64,000 bases of DNA from Pseudanabaena sp. M085S1SP2A07QC (lineage in GTDB: Bacteria; Cyanobacteriota; Cyanobacteriia; Pseudanabaenales; Pseudanabaenaceae), in NCBI GenBank assembly GCA_020404895.1, contig JADBWK010000016.1:1-64000 (forward strand), given 5' to 3'. The notes beneath the pieces are model-generated. The model saw nothing but the letters and a program-made list of their open reading frames with translations. It had not been told where the DNA came from and made no database searches. Made by a program: the position numbers and the translations under genes. Positions 18,673 to 28,540 of this stretch are shown piece by piece; the first letter of the stretch is position 1, and each line of letters opens with the position of its first letter.

Positions 18673-19818
18673 TTAGACGGCGACAGCTAATTGAGAGAGC
18701 GCATCTTTAACACGCTGATTGCGGATTTCGCCAGCGTGCGTGATACAGGTGCTGCTGATAATGTCATCTTCAAAATCAAGATCTAATTCGCCTTTCTTGA
18801 TTAGATGATTGAGAAGATTGAGCAGGTTCTTTGCGTACTTTTGCGAAGCATGGACCGGCATTGACGATGGCAAATTGATCGGTGAAATAATCATTGCGCC
18901 ATGACAGATTACATCCTTGCCAGCGATCGTCCCTTCGCAGTTACCCCCCTGTTCGCCTGCCATATCAACAATGATCGAACCACGCTTCATATGGGCAATC
19001 ATCGCATCAGTCACCATTACTGGGGCTTTCCGACCTGGGACTTGGGCAGTGGTAATGACAATATCAGCTTCTTTAATATGCTTAGCAAGAATGACTTGAG
19101 CATGTTGTTTTGCTGCTTCGGAAATTTCTTTCGCATATCCACCATCGGCAGTCGTATCCTCATCCAAGGTTACATCGATGAACTTTGCACCAAGGCTCTG
19201 CACTTCTTCACGCACCGCAGGACGAATATCATAGGCTTCCACCTGTGCGCCGAGACGACGTGCCGTTGCGATCGCCTGAAGCCCTGCCACTCCTGCACCC
19301 AATACCACGACTTTTGCAGGTGGGATCGTGCCTGCGGCGGTGGTCAACATGGGCAGATATTTTGGCAAAGCTGCTGCTGCGATCAGTACAGCTTTATAAC
19401 CAGCGATCGAGGCTTGCGATGAGAGCGCATCCATACTTTGAGCCCGACTGCTGCGGGGGATCATCTCCATACTCATTGCTGTTACCCCCTGATGCGCGAG
19501 GCGGCGGATTAGTTCAGGTCTACCTAAAGGATTTAGGAACCCAATCGTGATTTGCCCAGATTTGAACATGCTCACTTCTTCTTCGCGAGGTGCGCCCACT
19601 TTGAGTAAAATATCTGATTCATTAATCAGAACACTTTTGTCAAAAATAATCTTGGCTCCAACCTCTTCATAAGCTGCATCCGCAAAAAAAGATGATTCGC
19701 CAGCATGACTCTCGATTAAGACTTCCGACCCATTTTTGACCAAGCGACTCACCACTTCAGGAATTAGAGCGACTCTACGTTCTCCAAATTCTATTTCTTT
19801 GATTACGCCTATCTTCAT
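18673..19818 (-). CDS. pntA1: NAD(P) transhydrogenase subunit alpha part 1
   Basis: 381 residues, the soluble NAD(H)-binding domain I of transhydrogenase. It begins MKIGVIKEIEFGERRVALIPE, shows the AlaDH/PNT N-terminal fold, and has the Rossmann motif VVLGAGVAGLQAIATARRLGA with YDIRPAVREEVQSLGA and the RQGFGG-equivalent loop region near the middle. It lacks the C-terminal membrane part, which is the separate pntA2. First gene of the set; the intervening 266 bp contain repeats. Cytoplasmic face of the membrane complex. Confidence 0.96.
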   Translation of the reverse strand: MKIGVIKEIEFGERRVALIPEVVSRLVKNGSEVLIESHAGESSFFADAAYEEVGAKIIFDKSVLINESDILLKVGAPREEEVSMFKSGQITIGFLNPLGRPELIRRLAHQGVTAMSMEMIPRSSRAQSMDALSSQASIAGYKAVLIAAAALPKYLPMLTTAAGTIPPAKVVVLGAGVAGLQAIATARRLGAQVEAYDIRPAVREEVQSLGAKFIDVTLDEDTTADGGYAKEISEAAKQHAQVILAKHIKEADIVITTAQVPGRKAPVMVTDAMIAHMKRGSIIVDMAGEQGGNCEGTIAGKDVICHGAMIISPINLPSSMPVHASQKYAKNLLNLLNHLIKKGELDLDFEDDIISSTCITHAGEIRNQRVKDALSQLAVAV

Positions 19819-19874
19819 TCATGCACCTTATTCAATTATCTTCACTCACCGAAATGTATGATCGGGCAACCCAG

Positions 19875-19935
19875 ATAAGTAGGGGCAATTCATGAATTGC
19901 CCCTACTTATTCACAAATCAAATAGGATTGCTATA
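19875..19935. repeat. 18-bp-arm palindrome with TAGGATTGCTATA end
   Basis: ATAAGTAGGGGCAATTC paired directly with its reverse complement (19875-19910, no loop), followed at 19923 by TAGGATTGCTATA. The latter is the same terminal motif as the element at 52310-52401, but no matching left end is seen here. Confidence 0.7.
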
Positions 19936-20059
19936 TGTGTTAGCTTCATTGTAAGAACCTAAATGTGCTCTTTTGGATACTTCTTCCGATAATCTTTAAC
20001 TGTCTTAACGAAAGTACCGTAGAAATATTTACTTTCAATAACTTTTGCAAACAAGTCTA

Positions 20060-21118
20060 ATGATCACGACCTACACACAACGCAAACAAGCTAAAGCTTG
20101 GCTAAAGAACTATCGTGGTAAACGTCCAGTATTTGCTTGTGTGTTGGGATTTACTGAAACAGGACTCATTCCAAATATCTCTGCCGCAGGGGCAACGCCT
20201 GAGGATCGTAAATATACAGCGATCGCCGATGCCGAATTTCTTGCTACGGGCTCAAATATCAACTTCCCTTTACCCCCCCTTGTTGCAGGTGCTTCCCCCG
20301 TCTTAATTTCCCGTGCCGTTGTTGCCACCCAAGGGTTACCGCTTTTTATTTTTGATGCAGGCTTAGCGATCGCACCGACTATTAAAGCGATCCCCCTTTC
20401 TGGATTACCAGCAAAGTGTCTAAGTACAGGTAAAGCTTTGCCGATTGAAACTGTGCTGCAATTATTTGTACAAGGTTTAGTATGGGGAGAAAAGTTAGCT
20501 CAATCAGGCACTTATGTGATCCTGAGTGAATGCGTAGTTGGTGGGACAACTACGGCTTTAGCCGTGCTAACAGCATTAGGACTTGCTGCTAAAGATAAAG
20601 TAAATAGTTCTCATTCGACTTGTAACCATGCTCAAAAGTGGGAAATCGTGCAAGCTGGATTACAGCATCTAGAACAACCAGCCACGCCCTTCGAGATCGT
20701 TGCAGCAGTGGGCGATCCCATGCAAATCGCAGTGGCAGGAATGGCGATCGCAGCCAGTCGTCATGTAGGTGTATTACTGGCAGGCGGGACTCAAATGTTA
20801 GCCGTTTATGCCCTCGCGAGAGCGATCACTGTCCACCAAAATCTCGCATGGAATCCCCATGCGATTATTGTAGGTACAACTCGATGGGTTGTCGAAGATC
20901 CCACAGGTAAGACTGTCGATTTGGCTTTAGCTGTGCAAGATGTACCTTTACTAGCCACGCAGCTAAGTTTTGCTAAGTCTAAGTTTGCGCAGTTGCGAGC
21001 CTACGAACAAGGTTTTGTGAAAGAAGGTGTTGGCGCTGGAGGAGCAGCGATCGCTGCTCATTTATACCAAAATTGGACACAAGAAAAATTGCTGAGTGCG
21101 ATCGAATCGCAGCTATAG
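20060..21118 (+). CDS. CobT-type nicotinate phosphoribosyltransferase family protein
   Basis: 352 residues. It resembles the TIGR00303 family, the archaeal/cyanobacterial relative of nicotinate-nucleotide:dimethylbenzimidazole phosphoribosyltransferase. Visible segments include VLGFTETGLIPNISAAGATPEDR, ECVVGGTTTALAVLTALGL and the glycine-rich AGGTQMLAVYA. The likely role is activation of the lower ligand base for cobamide assembly, cytoplasmic. ATG at 20060 (MITTYTQRKQ) is chosen over an upstream TTG at 20045. It is monocistronic, convergent with the Uma2 gene and overlapping it by 6 bp at the stops. The exact base substrate cannot be told. Confidence 0.8.
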   Translation: MITTYTQRKQAKAWLKNYRGKRPVFACVLGFTETGLIPNISAAGATPEDRKYTAIADAEFLATGSNINFPLPPLVAGASPVLISRAVVATQGLPLFIFDAGLAIAPTIKAIPLSGLPAKCLSTGKALPIETVLQLFVQGLVWGEKLAQSGTYVILSECVVGGTTTALAVLTALGLAAKDKVNSSHSTCNHAQKWEIVQAGLQHLEQPATPFEIVAAVGDPMQIAVAGMAIAASRHVGVLLAGGTQMLAVYALARAITVHQNLAWNPHAIIVGTTRWVVEDPTGKTVDLALAVQDVPLLATQLSFAKSKFAQLRAYEQGFVKEGVGAGGAAIAAHLYQNWTQEKLLSAIESQL

Positions 21119-21877
21119 CTGCGGTTCAATTCCCGCAGCACGTAGTTGGGCGATCAAGATCTCATTTTTTTGACGCTCCTGTTCCGCCCGTTGACGATCC
21201 TGCTTAGCAATTAACTTTTCTTGCTCAGAGGTTTCCCAGCCTGTTAACAGCAAATTACCGTCAGCATCCCACCAGCGCAGCCAAGGCAATTCCAAATTTT
21301 GGTAAACACCTTGCCAAATGCCAATCTCCACGCCTAACTCTGCAATGGGGAAATGCCCTCTCTCATTTGCAGGAACCAATTCAAAGTGATTCGTCACATG
21401 GCGATATAACTCAATACTCGCTTTCTGTACCTCATAAATGCCATAAAAAGCAGGACGAATCACCTGTTCATAGATAAAAAATTTACCCGTCCAAGGCGTG
21501 CGATCGCGTTCTTCTTTGCCAGTACCAGAAACAAATTCTAAAATGATCAGAGGTGCAATAAATTCTTGCCACAGCACATAGGAGCGGCGCGACTGACCAT
21601 CTAATGTCGGTGGGACATTCGGCACATAAAACCAATCAGGAGCTTCTGCACCTTTCTCAGGGGGCTCTGTCATCCGCCAATAGATGCCCGAATCTTGCCC
21701 GATCGCATATTGTCCATCAGTATGGGCTTTTCGCAAAATTGGCTCAATCGAATCGGTGAGCAAGATACTTTGCGGATGCTCTTGAAAATTTTTCACAAAA
21801 GTACCGTCAGATTCAGGAAGTTGCGTATGGTCGGGAAGCGTAACAGGATCGGTTGATGGATCTAATGTGAAAGTCAT
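21113..21877 (-). CDS. Uma2-family (DUF820) putative PD-(D/E)XK protein
   Basis: 254 residues. DUF820/Uma2 proteins have a restriction-endonuclease-like fold and occur in many copies in cyanobacteria. Visible here are APDWFYVPNV and PLIILEFVSGTGKEERD, which hold the expected acidic and Glu-x-Lys-like residues. The C-terminal 40 residues form a charged coiled coil (KLIAKQDRQRAEQERQKNEI), a usual ending for this group. ATG at 21877 is preferred over 21895 because MTFTLDPSTDP is a typical start. Biological role of the family is not established. It is convergent with the CobT-type gene. Confidence 0.85.
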   Translation of the reverse strand: MTFTLDPSTDPVTLPDHTQLPESDGTFVKNFQEHPQSILLTDSIEPILRKAHTDGQYAIGQDSGIYWRMTEPPEKGAEAPDWFYVPNVPPTLDGQSRRSYVLWQEFIAPLIILEFVSGTGKEERDRTPWTGKFFIYEQVIRPAFYGIYEVQKASIELYRHVTNHFELVPANERGHFPIAELGVEIGIWQGVYQNLELPWLRWWDADGNLLLTGWETSEQEKLIAKQDRQRAEQERQKNEILIAQLRAAGIEPQL

Positions 21878-22024
21878 GTTTGTCCCTCCGCACAAATTTA
21901 CGCATTTGGTCTACTAATTCTAAATAATTTTAACTCGTGATCACTATCCAAAAAGTAGTTGACGACGTTTGACAATACTAAATTGCGCTGGGGTTGTAAG
22001 CAAAATGAGATCGCTTGGTGTTTA

Positions 22025-23152
22025 CTAATTGAAAAGATCGATATATTGTTTAGCGATCTTCATAGGTTCATAGGCTTGTCTAATTTGCTGAATTGTAGAT
22101 GCAGTTGGTAAATAACGATCTCGATCGCCCAACATCTCTGTGAGGCGATCGCACCATTCATCGACATCCACAGGGTTTTCCACATATTCTGCCAAATTCA
22201 TCGTTACTTCAGGAATAGATGTGCATCGCGTGGTTAATACAGGCAGCCCCATCCCTAGAGCTTCGACAGGCGGCATCCCAAACCCCTCAAATAGTGATGG
22301 AAATGCAAATAAAGCTGCGTGATGATAGTACCAAGCCAACTCGCGATCGCTAATATAGCCTGTAATATAAACGCGATCTTCTAAGCCCAACTTCTTAACC
22401 AATTGCGGAATATCATCACAGCGATCGCGCCGCATTCCCACCAAAGAATCAGGTAATTGTCCAACTAACACTAATTTTATCTCACTTAAATGTTGAGGCA
22501 ATTTAGCAAATGCTTTAACTAAGGTCGAAATATTTTTGTGTTGATAGTGATTAGCCACTGAAAGAACAAAAGTTTGATTGAATGTATTTAAGTTGTCAAA
22601 ATTAGACAATTCATTTATTTCCAGTCTATCCCAAATTATCGGGTCATAAATTGTCGTAACCTTATGGCTTAATTTATATTTTTTTTGAATGTCTGCATTA
22701 ACAAATTGAGAAATTGCTATTGTTATATCGGCATTAATTAAAGTTATTTGATGTGCTAGTCTTAACCACAATTTTTTATACAAAGAAAATTGGCTAGGAA
22801 AATGCAAGTAGTTCAAATCGTGAATAACTGTAGCAGAAGGCATTTGCAGTAGCGATCGCCAAGGCGTAAAATAATTAGTGTTAATCATGCCATCAAGCCT
22901 ATATCGATTCGCAATTATTGGTAATTGCAAAGCTTCACTAACAAACCGATTACCCAATATTTTAATCGGCACAATATGTACAGATCCCCCCAAATTCAAA
23001 TCATCGAGCCACGATAAAAAATCATGATTGATAAATATATATAAATCTATATTGGAGTGCTGTGCCAAACCAATTAGCAACCCTTGTAGCAAAAATTCAG
23101 CACCACCAACTTGACTAGGTTTAAGAAATAAACTATTTACGCCAATTCGCAT
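22025..23152 (-). CDS. Glycosyltransferase, GT4 family
   Basis: 375 residues. GT-B fold glycosyltransferase: N-terminal LFLKPSQVGGAEFLLQGL, C-terminal retaining-GT4 motif HHAALFAFPSLFEGFGMPPVEALGMG with the catalytic E-x7-E. The true start is ATG at 23152 (MRIGVNSLFLKP); longer frames run into the divergent exporter gene promoter. Cytoplasmic or peripheral membrane, probably adding a sugar during surface polysaccharide synthesis. It is the only member of the cluster on the minus strand and diverges from wzm by 46 bp. HIP1 sites are frequent, so it looks native. Donor and acceptor unknown. Confidence 0.92.
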   Translation of the reverse strand: MRIGVNSLFLKPSQVGGAEFLLQGLLIGLAQHSNIDLYIFINHDFLSWLDDLNLGGSVHIVPIKILGNRFVSEALQLPIIANRYRLDGMINTNYFTPWRSLLQMPSATVIHDLNYLHFPSQFSLYKKLWLRLAHQITLINADITIAISQFVNADIQKKYKLSHKVTTIYDPIIWDRLEINELSNFDNLNTFNQTFVLSVANHYQHKNISTLVKAFAKLPQHLSEIKLVLVGQLPDSLVGMRRDRCDDIPQLVKKLGLEDRVYITGYISDRELAWYYHHAALFAFPSLFEGFGMPPVEALGMGLPVLTTRCTSIPEVTMNLAEYVENPVDVDEWCDRLTEMLGDRDRYLPTASTIQQIRQAYEPMKIAKQYIDLFN

Positions 23153-23198
23153 CGTTGCACAATTGTTAAGATGTATATCGTTAGGGTACGCTAAAATT

Positions 23199-24023
23199 AT
23201 GAGTTCTAAAGTAACTATTATTCGATCGCAAAATAAATCTTTAGTCGAAGGAATACATGAATTTTGGGAATACCGTGAACTGCTGTATATGCTCATGCTG
23301 CGGCGGATCACTGTGCGCTATAAACAGACAGTGATAGGGATTGCATGGGTTCTCATTCAGCCCCTAGTCGCGATGACCATCTTTAGCATCATTTTCGGCA
23401 ATCTAGTCAAAATACCATCCGATGGAGTTCCGTATCCTATTTTTGTTTATTCGGCACTAGTTTTATGGGGATTATTTTCCGAAGGAGTGAGTCGTTCTGG
23501 CTCCAGCTTACTCACAGAAGCTCAGCTAATTACAAAAGTTTATTTCCCACGCCTAGTCATTCCTTTGGCAGCCGTGGGTTCGGCTTGGATTGATTTTGTG
23601 GTTTCTTTGTTTTTGCTATTACCCCTAGCCTTTATTTATGGAATGCGCCCAGATTGGGGCTTACTGCTAATACCACCAGTGATGATCATGACAATGGTAT
23701 TGGCAACAGGTATTGGCATGATCCTTGCCTCGCTCAATGTCCGCTATCGAGATTTCCAGTACATTATTCCTTTTTTAATACAGGTATGGCTCTATGCATC
23801 ACCAGTGGTTTATTCTGTGCAGATCGTGCCTAAGCATTTTTTGTTTTGGTATTATTTAAATCCTATGGCAGGATTTTTAGACGTATTTCGGTTTGCGGTG
23901 ACGGGACAGACTGCATTTAGTTGGTTCGGATTTGGCTGGTCTGTGGTCACTGCGATCGCAATATTTAGCTTAGGAACTTGGATATTTCGTTCAGTGGAAC
24001 AAGGGTTTGCAGATTATATTTGA
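23199..24023 (+). CDS. wzm: Polysaccharide ABC exporter permease (Wzm-like)
   Basis: 274 residues, six hydrophobic helices. The cytoplasmic start ends ELLYMLMLRRITVRYKQTVIG, the hallmark of ABC-2 polysaccharide exporter permeases, and ASLNVRYRDFQYIIPFLIQVW follows later. ATG at 23199 fits this family better than the upstream TTG. Together with the ATPase gene 150 bp downstream it would export a lipid-linked polysaccharide across the inner membrane. Codon use is native and a HIP1 site lies near the end. First gene of the plus-strand polysaccharide operon. Confidence 0.93.
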   Translation: MSSKVTIIRSQNKSLVEGIHEFWEYRELLYMLMLRRITVRYKQTVIGIAWVLIQPLVAMTIFSIIFGNLVKIPSDGVPYPIFVYSALVLWGLFSEGVSRSGSSLLTEAQLITKVYFPRLVIPLAAVGSAWIDFVVSLFLLLPLAFIYGMRPDWGLLLIPPVMIMTMVLATGIGMILASLNVRYRDFQYIIPFLIQVWLYASPVVYSVQIVPKHFLFWYYLNPMAGFLDVFRFAVTGQTAFSWFGFGWSVVTAIAIFSLGTWIFRSVEQGFADYI

Positions 24024-24178
24024 ATCAAAAAAGCATAAAAATTGAGGCTTCTGAGGAATATGTTAAATTAGTTTTTTCGGGCTTGTAGGCTTTCAACAAT
24101 GACGACATATAATTTAGTGATGTGCTGGAACAGGATGTTAATCTAGGTTAGTTGTTGTTCTCTTAGATGTGTGGCTAT

Positions 24179-25450
24179 ATGACGCAACCTGTAATTCAAG
24201 TCAAAGATTTAAGTAAGTGCTACCAGATCCGCTCAACTACGCCAAAGCCTTACCATAGCTTGCGGGAAGATTTGGTGGATGGATTTAAGGGGTTGTTGCG
24301 GGGTGAGTGGGGACAGTCGCAGTCTGAGGATTTTTGGGCTTTGAAGGATGTCAGCTTTGATGTGAATCAGGGCGAGGTGGTGGGGATTATTGGGCGCAAT
24401 GGTGCGGGGAAAAGTACTTTATTAAAAATTTTGTCGCGGATTGTGCGCCCTACTTCGGGTGAAGTGGTTATACGGGGGCGTGTGGGGTCGTTGTTGGAGG
24501 TGGGGACGGGATTTCATCCTGAATTAACTGGACGCGAAAATATTTTTATGAATGGTGCGATTTTGGGAATGAAGCGGGCTGAAATTGTCCGTAAGTTTGA
24601 TGAGATTGTGGCGTTTGCGGAGGTGGAGAAGTTTTTGGATACGCCTGTTAAGTTTTATTCTTCGGGGATGTATGTGCGGTTGGCATTTGCGGTGGCAGCT
24701 CACCTAGAGCCTGAGATTTTGATTGTGGATGAGGTTTTGGCTGTGGGGGATGCGGCGTTTCAGAAGAAGTGCTTGGGGAAGATGAACGAAGTTAGCCAAA
24801 AAGAAGGAAAGACAGTTTTATTTGTGAGTCATAGTATGCCGACTATTACTTCTCTTTGCCCAAAATGTATTTTGCTAAACAAGGGAAAAATCAAGCAACT
24901 AGGAGATTCATCCAAAGTAATTATGGAATATTACACAACTAGCCAAAATTCTCCTGCATCCATAGAATTTAATGAACATGATCGTAGAGTTGGAGATGAA
25001 TATGTTCAGTTTATGTCTGGTCAAGTCAAAAATAATATGGGTGAGATTACGCCAGAAATCTTGATCAGTGAAAATTTCAAGATACTAATGACATATAAGA
25101 TTCTACAAGATAGCCAATACCGATTTATACCTAACTTTCACTTTTATACAGTCGATGGAGTCTGCGTGCTTGTCACTTCCGTGGAACATTCTAATGTATT
25201 ATCAGCAGGTGAATATATATCAGAGTGTAATGTACCAAAGGATTTTTTAAATGAAGGTGCTTACTTTGTTGGTCTAGCCATTAGCTCTTTTGAATCGGGA
25301 ACTAGAGTTCATTTTTTTGAACAAAATATTATTTCTTTTAACATTAAAGATCCCTTGGAGGGATCAGTAGGAAGACAGCATGGATATATTGGTAGAGTCC
25401 CAGGTGTTATACGACCTCAACTAAAATGGGATTTGATAAAATCTTCATAA
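24179..25450 (+). CDS. wzt: Polysaccharide ABC exporter ATPase (Wzt-like)
   Basis: 423 residues. The nucleotide-binding domain (1-235) has Walker A GRNGAGKST at 72-80, the family marker GSLLEVGTGFHPELTGREN, signature FYSSGMYVRLAFAVA and Walker B ILIVDEV. A C-terminal beta-rich domain of about 170 residues is the Wzt-type carbohydrate-binding extension that recognises the finished glycan. ATG at 24179 is preferred; 24167 is also possible. Base composition shifts sharply near 24785: the ATPase half is G-rich, the C-terminal half AT-rich. This suggests the recognition domain was swapped together with the downstream glycan genes. Confidence 0.93.
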   Translation: MTQPVIQVKDLSKCYQIRSTTPKPYHSLREDLVDGFKGLLRGEWGQSQSEDFWALKDVSFDVNQGEVVGIIGRNGAGKSTLLKILSRIVRPTSGEVVIRGRVGSLLEVGTGFHPELTGRENIFMNGAILGMKRAEIVRKFDEIVAFAEVEKFLDTPVKFYSSGMYVRLAFAVAAHLEPEILIVDEVLAVGDAAFQKKCLGKMNEVSQKEGKTVLFVSHSMPTITSLCPKCILLNKGKIKQLGDSSKVIMEYYTTSQNSPASIEFNEHDRRVGDEYVQFMSGQVKNNMGEITPEILISENFKILMTYKILQDSQYRFIPNFHFYTVDGVCVLVTSVEHSNVLSAGEYISECNVPKDFLNEGAYFVGLAISSFESGTRVHFFEQNIISFNIKDPLEGSVGRQHGYIGRVPGVIRPQLKWDLIKSS

Positions 25451-25583
25451 TTTGTTAAATATATAAGCTCTGGTTATAATTTCTTTTTTTAATCGCAAAT
25501 TAAATTTCAGAGCGTGATTAACAATCACGATTGGTGTTAAAGCTGTTGGATACTGTAATAAAAGTTAAAAATCTATCAAAATA

Positions 25584-26477
25584 ATGATCCACGCATCAGA
25601 CTTTTTTGTTCATCCACAGCTTATCGTAGGAATCCCATGCTTTAACGAAGATAAGTATATTGGAGAAACACTAACTTCACTAATAAAGCAAACATTGAAA
25701 GATTTTATTGTTGTGATTTCTGATAATGCGTCAACTGATAAGACATCTCTTATTTGCAAAGAATTTTGCTCTACAGACAATCGATTCTATTATGTTTGTC
25801 AGCCTAAAAATATTGGCGCAGGAAATAATTTTACTTACATATATCAAAATTCTAGTAGTCCTTACTTTATGTTTCTGGGTGCTCACGATGTTTTGGATTT
25901 AGAATTTCTGTCTATACATATGAGTACACTAGAAGGTGACAGAGACTGTGTATTATCGTATTCGTCTACTCAATGGATTGATGAAAGTAGTAAAAATATG
26001 TATACGACTGGCGGTAGTAATCTAGAAGCTATCGAAGGTTCTCCTCTTGTTAGATATATCAAGTCAGTTGTTTTAATTGATGAATGTACAGCAATAAATC
26101 AAGTGTTTAGAAGAAAAGCTTTAGAAGGGCTCAATTTTGAAAATGTTATTGGGGGAGATCACATTGTGTTATCTAGATTAATATATAAAGGAAAAATAAA
26201 TAAAGATACTGAGTGCTTTTATAAAAGACGTGATTTTCAAGTACGTCCGTCAACTCAGATGGAACGAATAACTGGATCGAGAGAACAAAAAATTGATTAT
26301 TATGCTTTTATTAATGCTTACTTGCAAGATTTTTATAATCTTAGAAATAATTATTTAGAAAAGAGCTTGTTAGGAGTAATAATTTATATACTCTTAAGAG
26401 ATAGATTTATAAGTGACAACCTAATAATAAGAAAAATTGCTTGTTTTATCAAATTCTTTTTAAATATTAAAAAATGA
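25584..26477 (+). CDS. Glycosyltransferase family 2
   Basis: 297 residues, GT-A fold. The opening [21 protein letters not shown] with [10 protein letters not shown] is typical of GT2, and a LGAHDVLD segment stands where the metal-binding DxD is expected (His-Asp here). The C-terminal part is basic with a short hydrophobic run near 275-290. AT-rich, with no HIP1 sites. It overlaps the next gene by four bases (ATGA), indicating coupling. Sugar specificity cannot be read from sequence. Confidence 0.88.
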   Translation: MIHASDFFVHPQLIVGIPCFNEDKYIGETLTSLIKQTLKDFIVVISDNASTDKTSLICKEFCSTDNRFYYVCQPKNIGAGNNFTYIYQNSSSPYFMFLGAHDVLDLEFLSIHMSTLEGDRDCVLSYSSTQWIDESSKNMYTTGGSNLEAIEGSPLVRYIKSVVLIDECTAINQVFRRKALEGLNFENVIGGDHIVLSRLIYKGKINKDTECFYKRRDFQVRPSTQMERITGSREQKIDYYAFINAYLQDFYNLRNNYLEKSLLGVIIYILLRDRFISDNLIIRKIACFIKFFLNIKK

Positions 26478-27781
26478 GTATACACTTACTTAGTAAGATC
26501 AGATCAAAATGTGCAACTATAGGTGTAGTTGGCTTAGGTTATGTTGGACTGCCATTGAGTCTTAGATTTGTAGAAACTGAATTTTCTGTCTTAGGATTTG
26601 ATATAGATGATAATAAGATCAAAAAGCTGAATTCTGGTGAAAGCTATATTAAGCATATAGGTGTAGAGAGAGTCTATAAAGCATGGGAGTCTGGCAACCT
26701 TGAGGCAACTACAGACTTTAGTAGAGCAAGTGAAGTGGATGCGTTAATTTTATGTGTGCCAACTCCTCTAGGCAATCATAAAGAGCCTGATTTATCTTTT
26801 ATAACAAATACATTAAATTCTTTACTCCCGTATTTGCGTAAAGGACAAATTATTAGTTTAGAAAGTACGACTTATCCAGGTACAACAGAAGAAGAATTAC
26901 GACCTGCTCTTGAGAGTAAAGGATTCACTGTTGGAAAAGATATTTTCTTAGTATATTCGCCTGAAAGAGAAGATCCTGGAAATCCTAAATTCTCGACCAA
27001 TAACACCCCAAAAATTGTCGGCGGATCTACCTCAGAATGTTTAGAGATAGGTTTAGCACTATATTCGAGGATTGTTGAAAAAGTTATTCCAGTGAGTTCA
27101 ACTCAAGTAGCCGAAATGACTAAAATCCTTGAGAATATATATCGAGCAGTTAATATTGGTCTAGTGAACGAACTTAAAATACTTGCCGACAAAATGGAGA
27201 TCGATATTTGGGAAGTCATTGATGCTGCTGCAACAAAACCGTTTGGATTTACTCCTTTTTACCCAGGACCTGGACTAGGTGGACATTGCATTCCCATAGA
27301 TCCCTTTTATCTGACATGGAAAGCAAAAGAATATGGCATCAGTACTCGTTTTATAGAGCTAGCAGGAGAAATCAATACTGCTATGCCAAACTGGGTTGTC
27401 AGTAAGGTTATAGATGCTTTAAATGATCAAGGTAAGGCTTTAAAAAATTCTAGGATTTTAGTGTTAGGGATAGCTTATAAAAAGAATATTGATGATAGTA
27501 GAGAATCTCCTGCAATTGAATTAATTGAATTACTATCTAAGAAAGGATCTGAGGTTGATTACTCCGATCCCTTTCTCCCAATATTCCCTAAAAAACGTCA
27601 ATATCGCTATGAGCTTGTTTCAATCCCTATCAGTCCTGAAAAATTAGCTCAATTTGACTGTGTAATCATTGCAACAGATCATGACTCGTTTGATTACGAT
27701 ATGATTCAACAAAATAGTCAATTAATCATAGATACAAGAGGACGTTATCGCAACACATTTAGTAATGTAGTAAAAGCATAA
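26474..27781 (+). CDS. Nucleotide sugar dehydrogenase (WbpA/WecC-like)
   Basis: 435 residues. NAD-binding Rossmann motif [11 protein letters not shown] at about 18-28; catalytic Cys272 in [17 protein letters not shown]-terminal domain with [17 protein letters not shown]. It oxidises the C6 hydroxyl of a UDP-sugar to a uronic acid. The short loop pattern is closer to UDP-HexNAc dehydrogenases (WbpA, WecC, TviB) than to UDP-glucose dehydrogenase, but that is a judgement by eye. Provides an acidic precursor for the surface polysaccharide. Cytoplasmic, coupled to the upstream glycosyltransferase. Confidence 0.92.
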   Translation: MSIHLLSKIRSKCATIGVVGLGYVGLPLSLRFVETEFSVLGFDIDDNKIKKLNSGESYIKHIGVERVYKAWESGNLEATTDFSRASEVDALILCVPTPLGNHKEPDLSFITNTLNSLLPYLRKGQIISLESTTYPGTTEEELRPALESKGFTVGKDIFLVYSPEREDPGNPKFSTNNTPKIVGGSTSECLEIGLALYSRIVEKVIPVSSTQVAEMTKILENIYRAVNIGLVNELKILADKMEIDIWEVIDAAATKPFGFTPFYPGPGLGGHCIPIDPFYLTWKAKEYGISTRFIELAGEINTAMPNWVVSKVIDALNDQGKALKNSRILVLGIAYKKNIDDSRESPAIELIELLSKKGSEVDYSDPFLPIFPKKRQYRYELVSIPISPEKLAQFDCVIIATDHDSFDYDMIQQNSQLIIDTRGRYRNTFSNVVKA

Positions 27782-27790
27782 TAAATTTAT

Positions 27791-28540
27791 ATGTCAATAA
27801 TTAAGTCGAAAATTAAATTAATAGTCAATTATTTCCTAGCTAAATTTGACCTACAGATTTCTAGTGTCAATAATACTAAAACCTATTTGGATGCTTCGGA
27901 AACTATTGCAGCAGCGCAAAGAAGAAACATGACTATTAGACACTATGTAGAAGAATTATGGGGACAACAAGGTGCTACAGAAAAAGTCATAAAACAAATG
28001 CAGAGTTACGGCTGTTTTTCCCGCTGTGATCGAATTTTAGAAATTGGTGCAGGTACAGGACGATATTTAGAAATGACTTTAGAATTAGCAAAACCTAATA
28101 AATATGATGTTTATGAAATAGATAAAGAATGGACAAATTATTTGGTTAAAACTTACGCCCCCTATATAATTGGACAAACTTCCGATGGAGTATCTTTAAA
28201 ATCTACTCCCAACAATTCTTGCAAATTAGTCCATGCTCATGGAGTATTCGTTTATTTGCCTTTTCTTTCAGCTTTTGGATATTTTTCTGAAATGATGAGG
28301 GTGTGCAAAACAAATGGCTATATTGTTTTTGATCTTTATACTGAAAGTGAATTCACGATCGAAATAATTCAAAAATGGTTTGGTTATCCTGATAGATATC
28401 CTGTCGTTTTACCTAAGCAAACAGTTGTTAAATATTTTGAAAATTCCAGGTTTCGATTAATTGGAGAATTTTTAAATAAGTATGGACACAGTGAATCGAA
28501 ATATTTGATTTTTTATAATGAAGGATTTTCAAATGGATAG
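27791..28540 (+). CDS. SAM-dependent methyltransferase-like protein
   Basis: 249 residues. Class I methyltransferase motif I is RILEIGAGTGRYLEMTL (about residues 77-93), preceded by a helical N-terminus, and followed by VYEIDKEW as the acidic strand-2 motif and a VHAHGVFVYLPF segment. It probably methylates a sugar hydroxyl or carboxyl in the glycan. Its 3' end overlaps the next frame but the chosen start of the next gene at 28533 leaves only an 8-base overlap. AT-rich. Confidence 0.8.
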   Translation: MSIIKSKIKLIVNYFLAKFDLQISSVNNTKTYLDASETIAAAQRRNMTIRHYVEELWGQQGATEKVIKQMQSYGCFSRCDRILEIGAGTGRYLEMTLELAKPNKYDVYEIDKEWTNYLVKTYAPYIIGQTSDGVSLKSTPNNSCKLVHAHGVFVYLPFLSAFGYFSEMMRVCKTNGYIVFDLYTESEFTIEIIQKWFGYPDRYPVVLPKQTVVKYFENSRFRLIGEFLNKYGHSESKYLIFYNEGFSNG

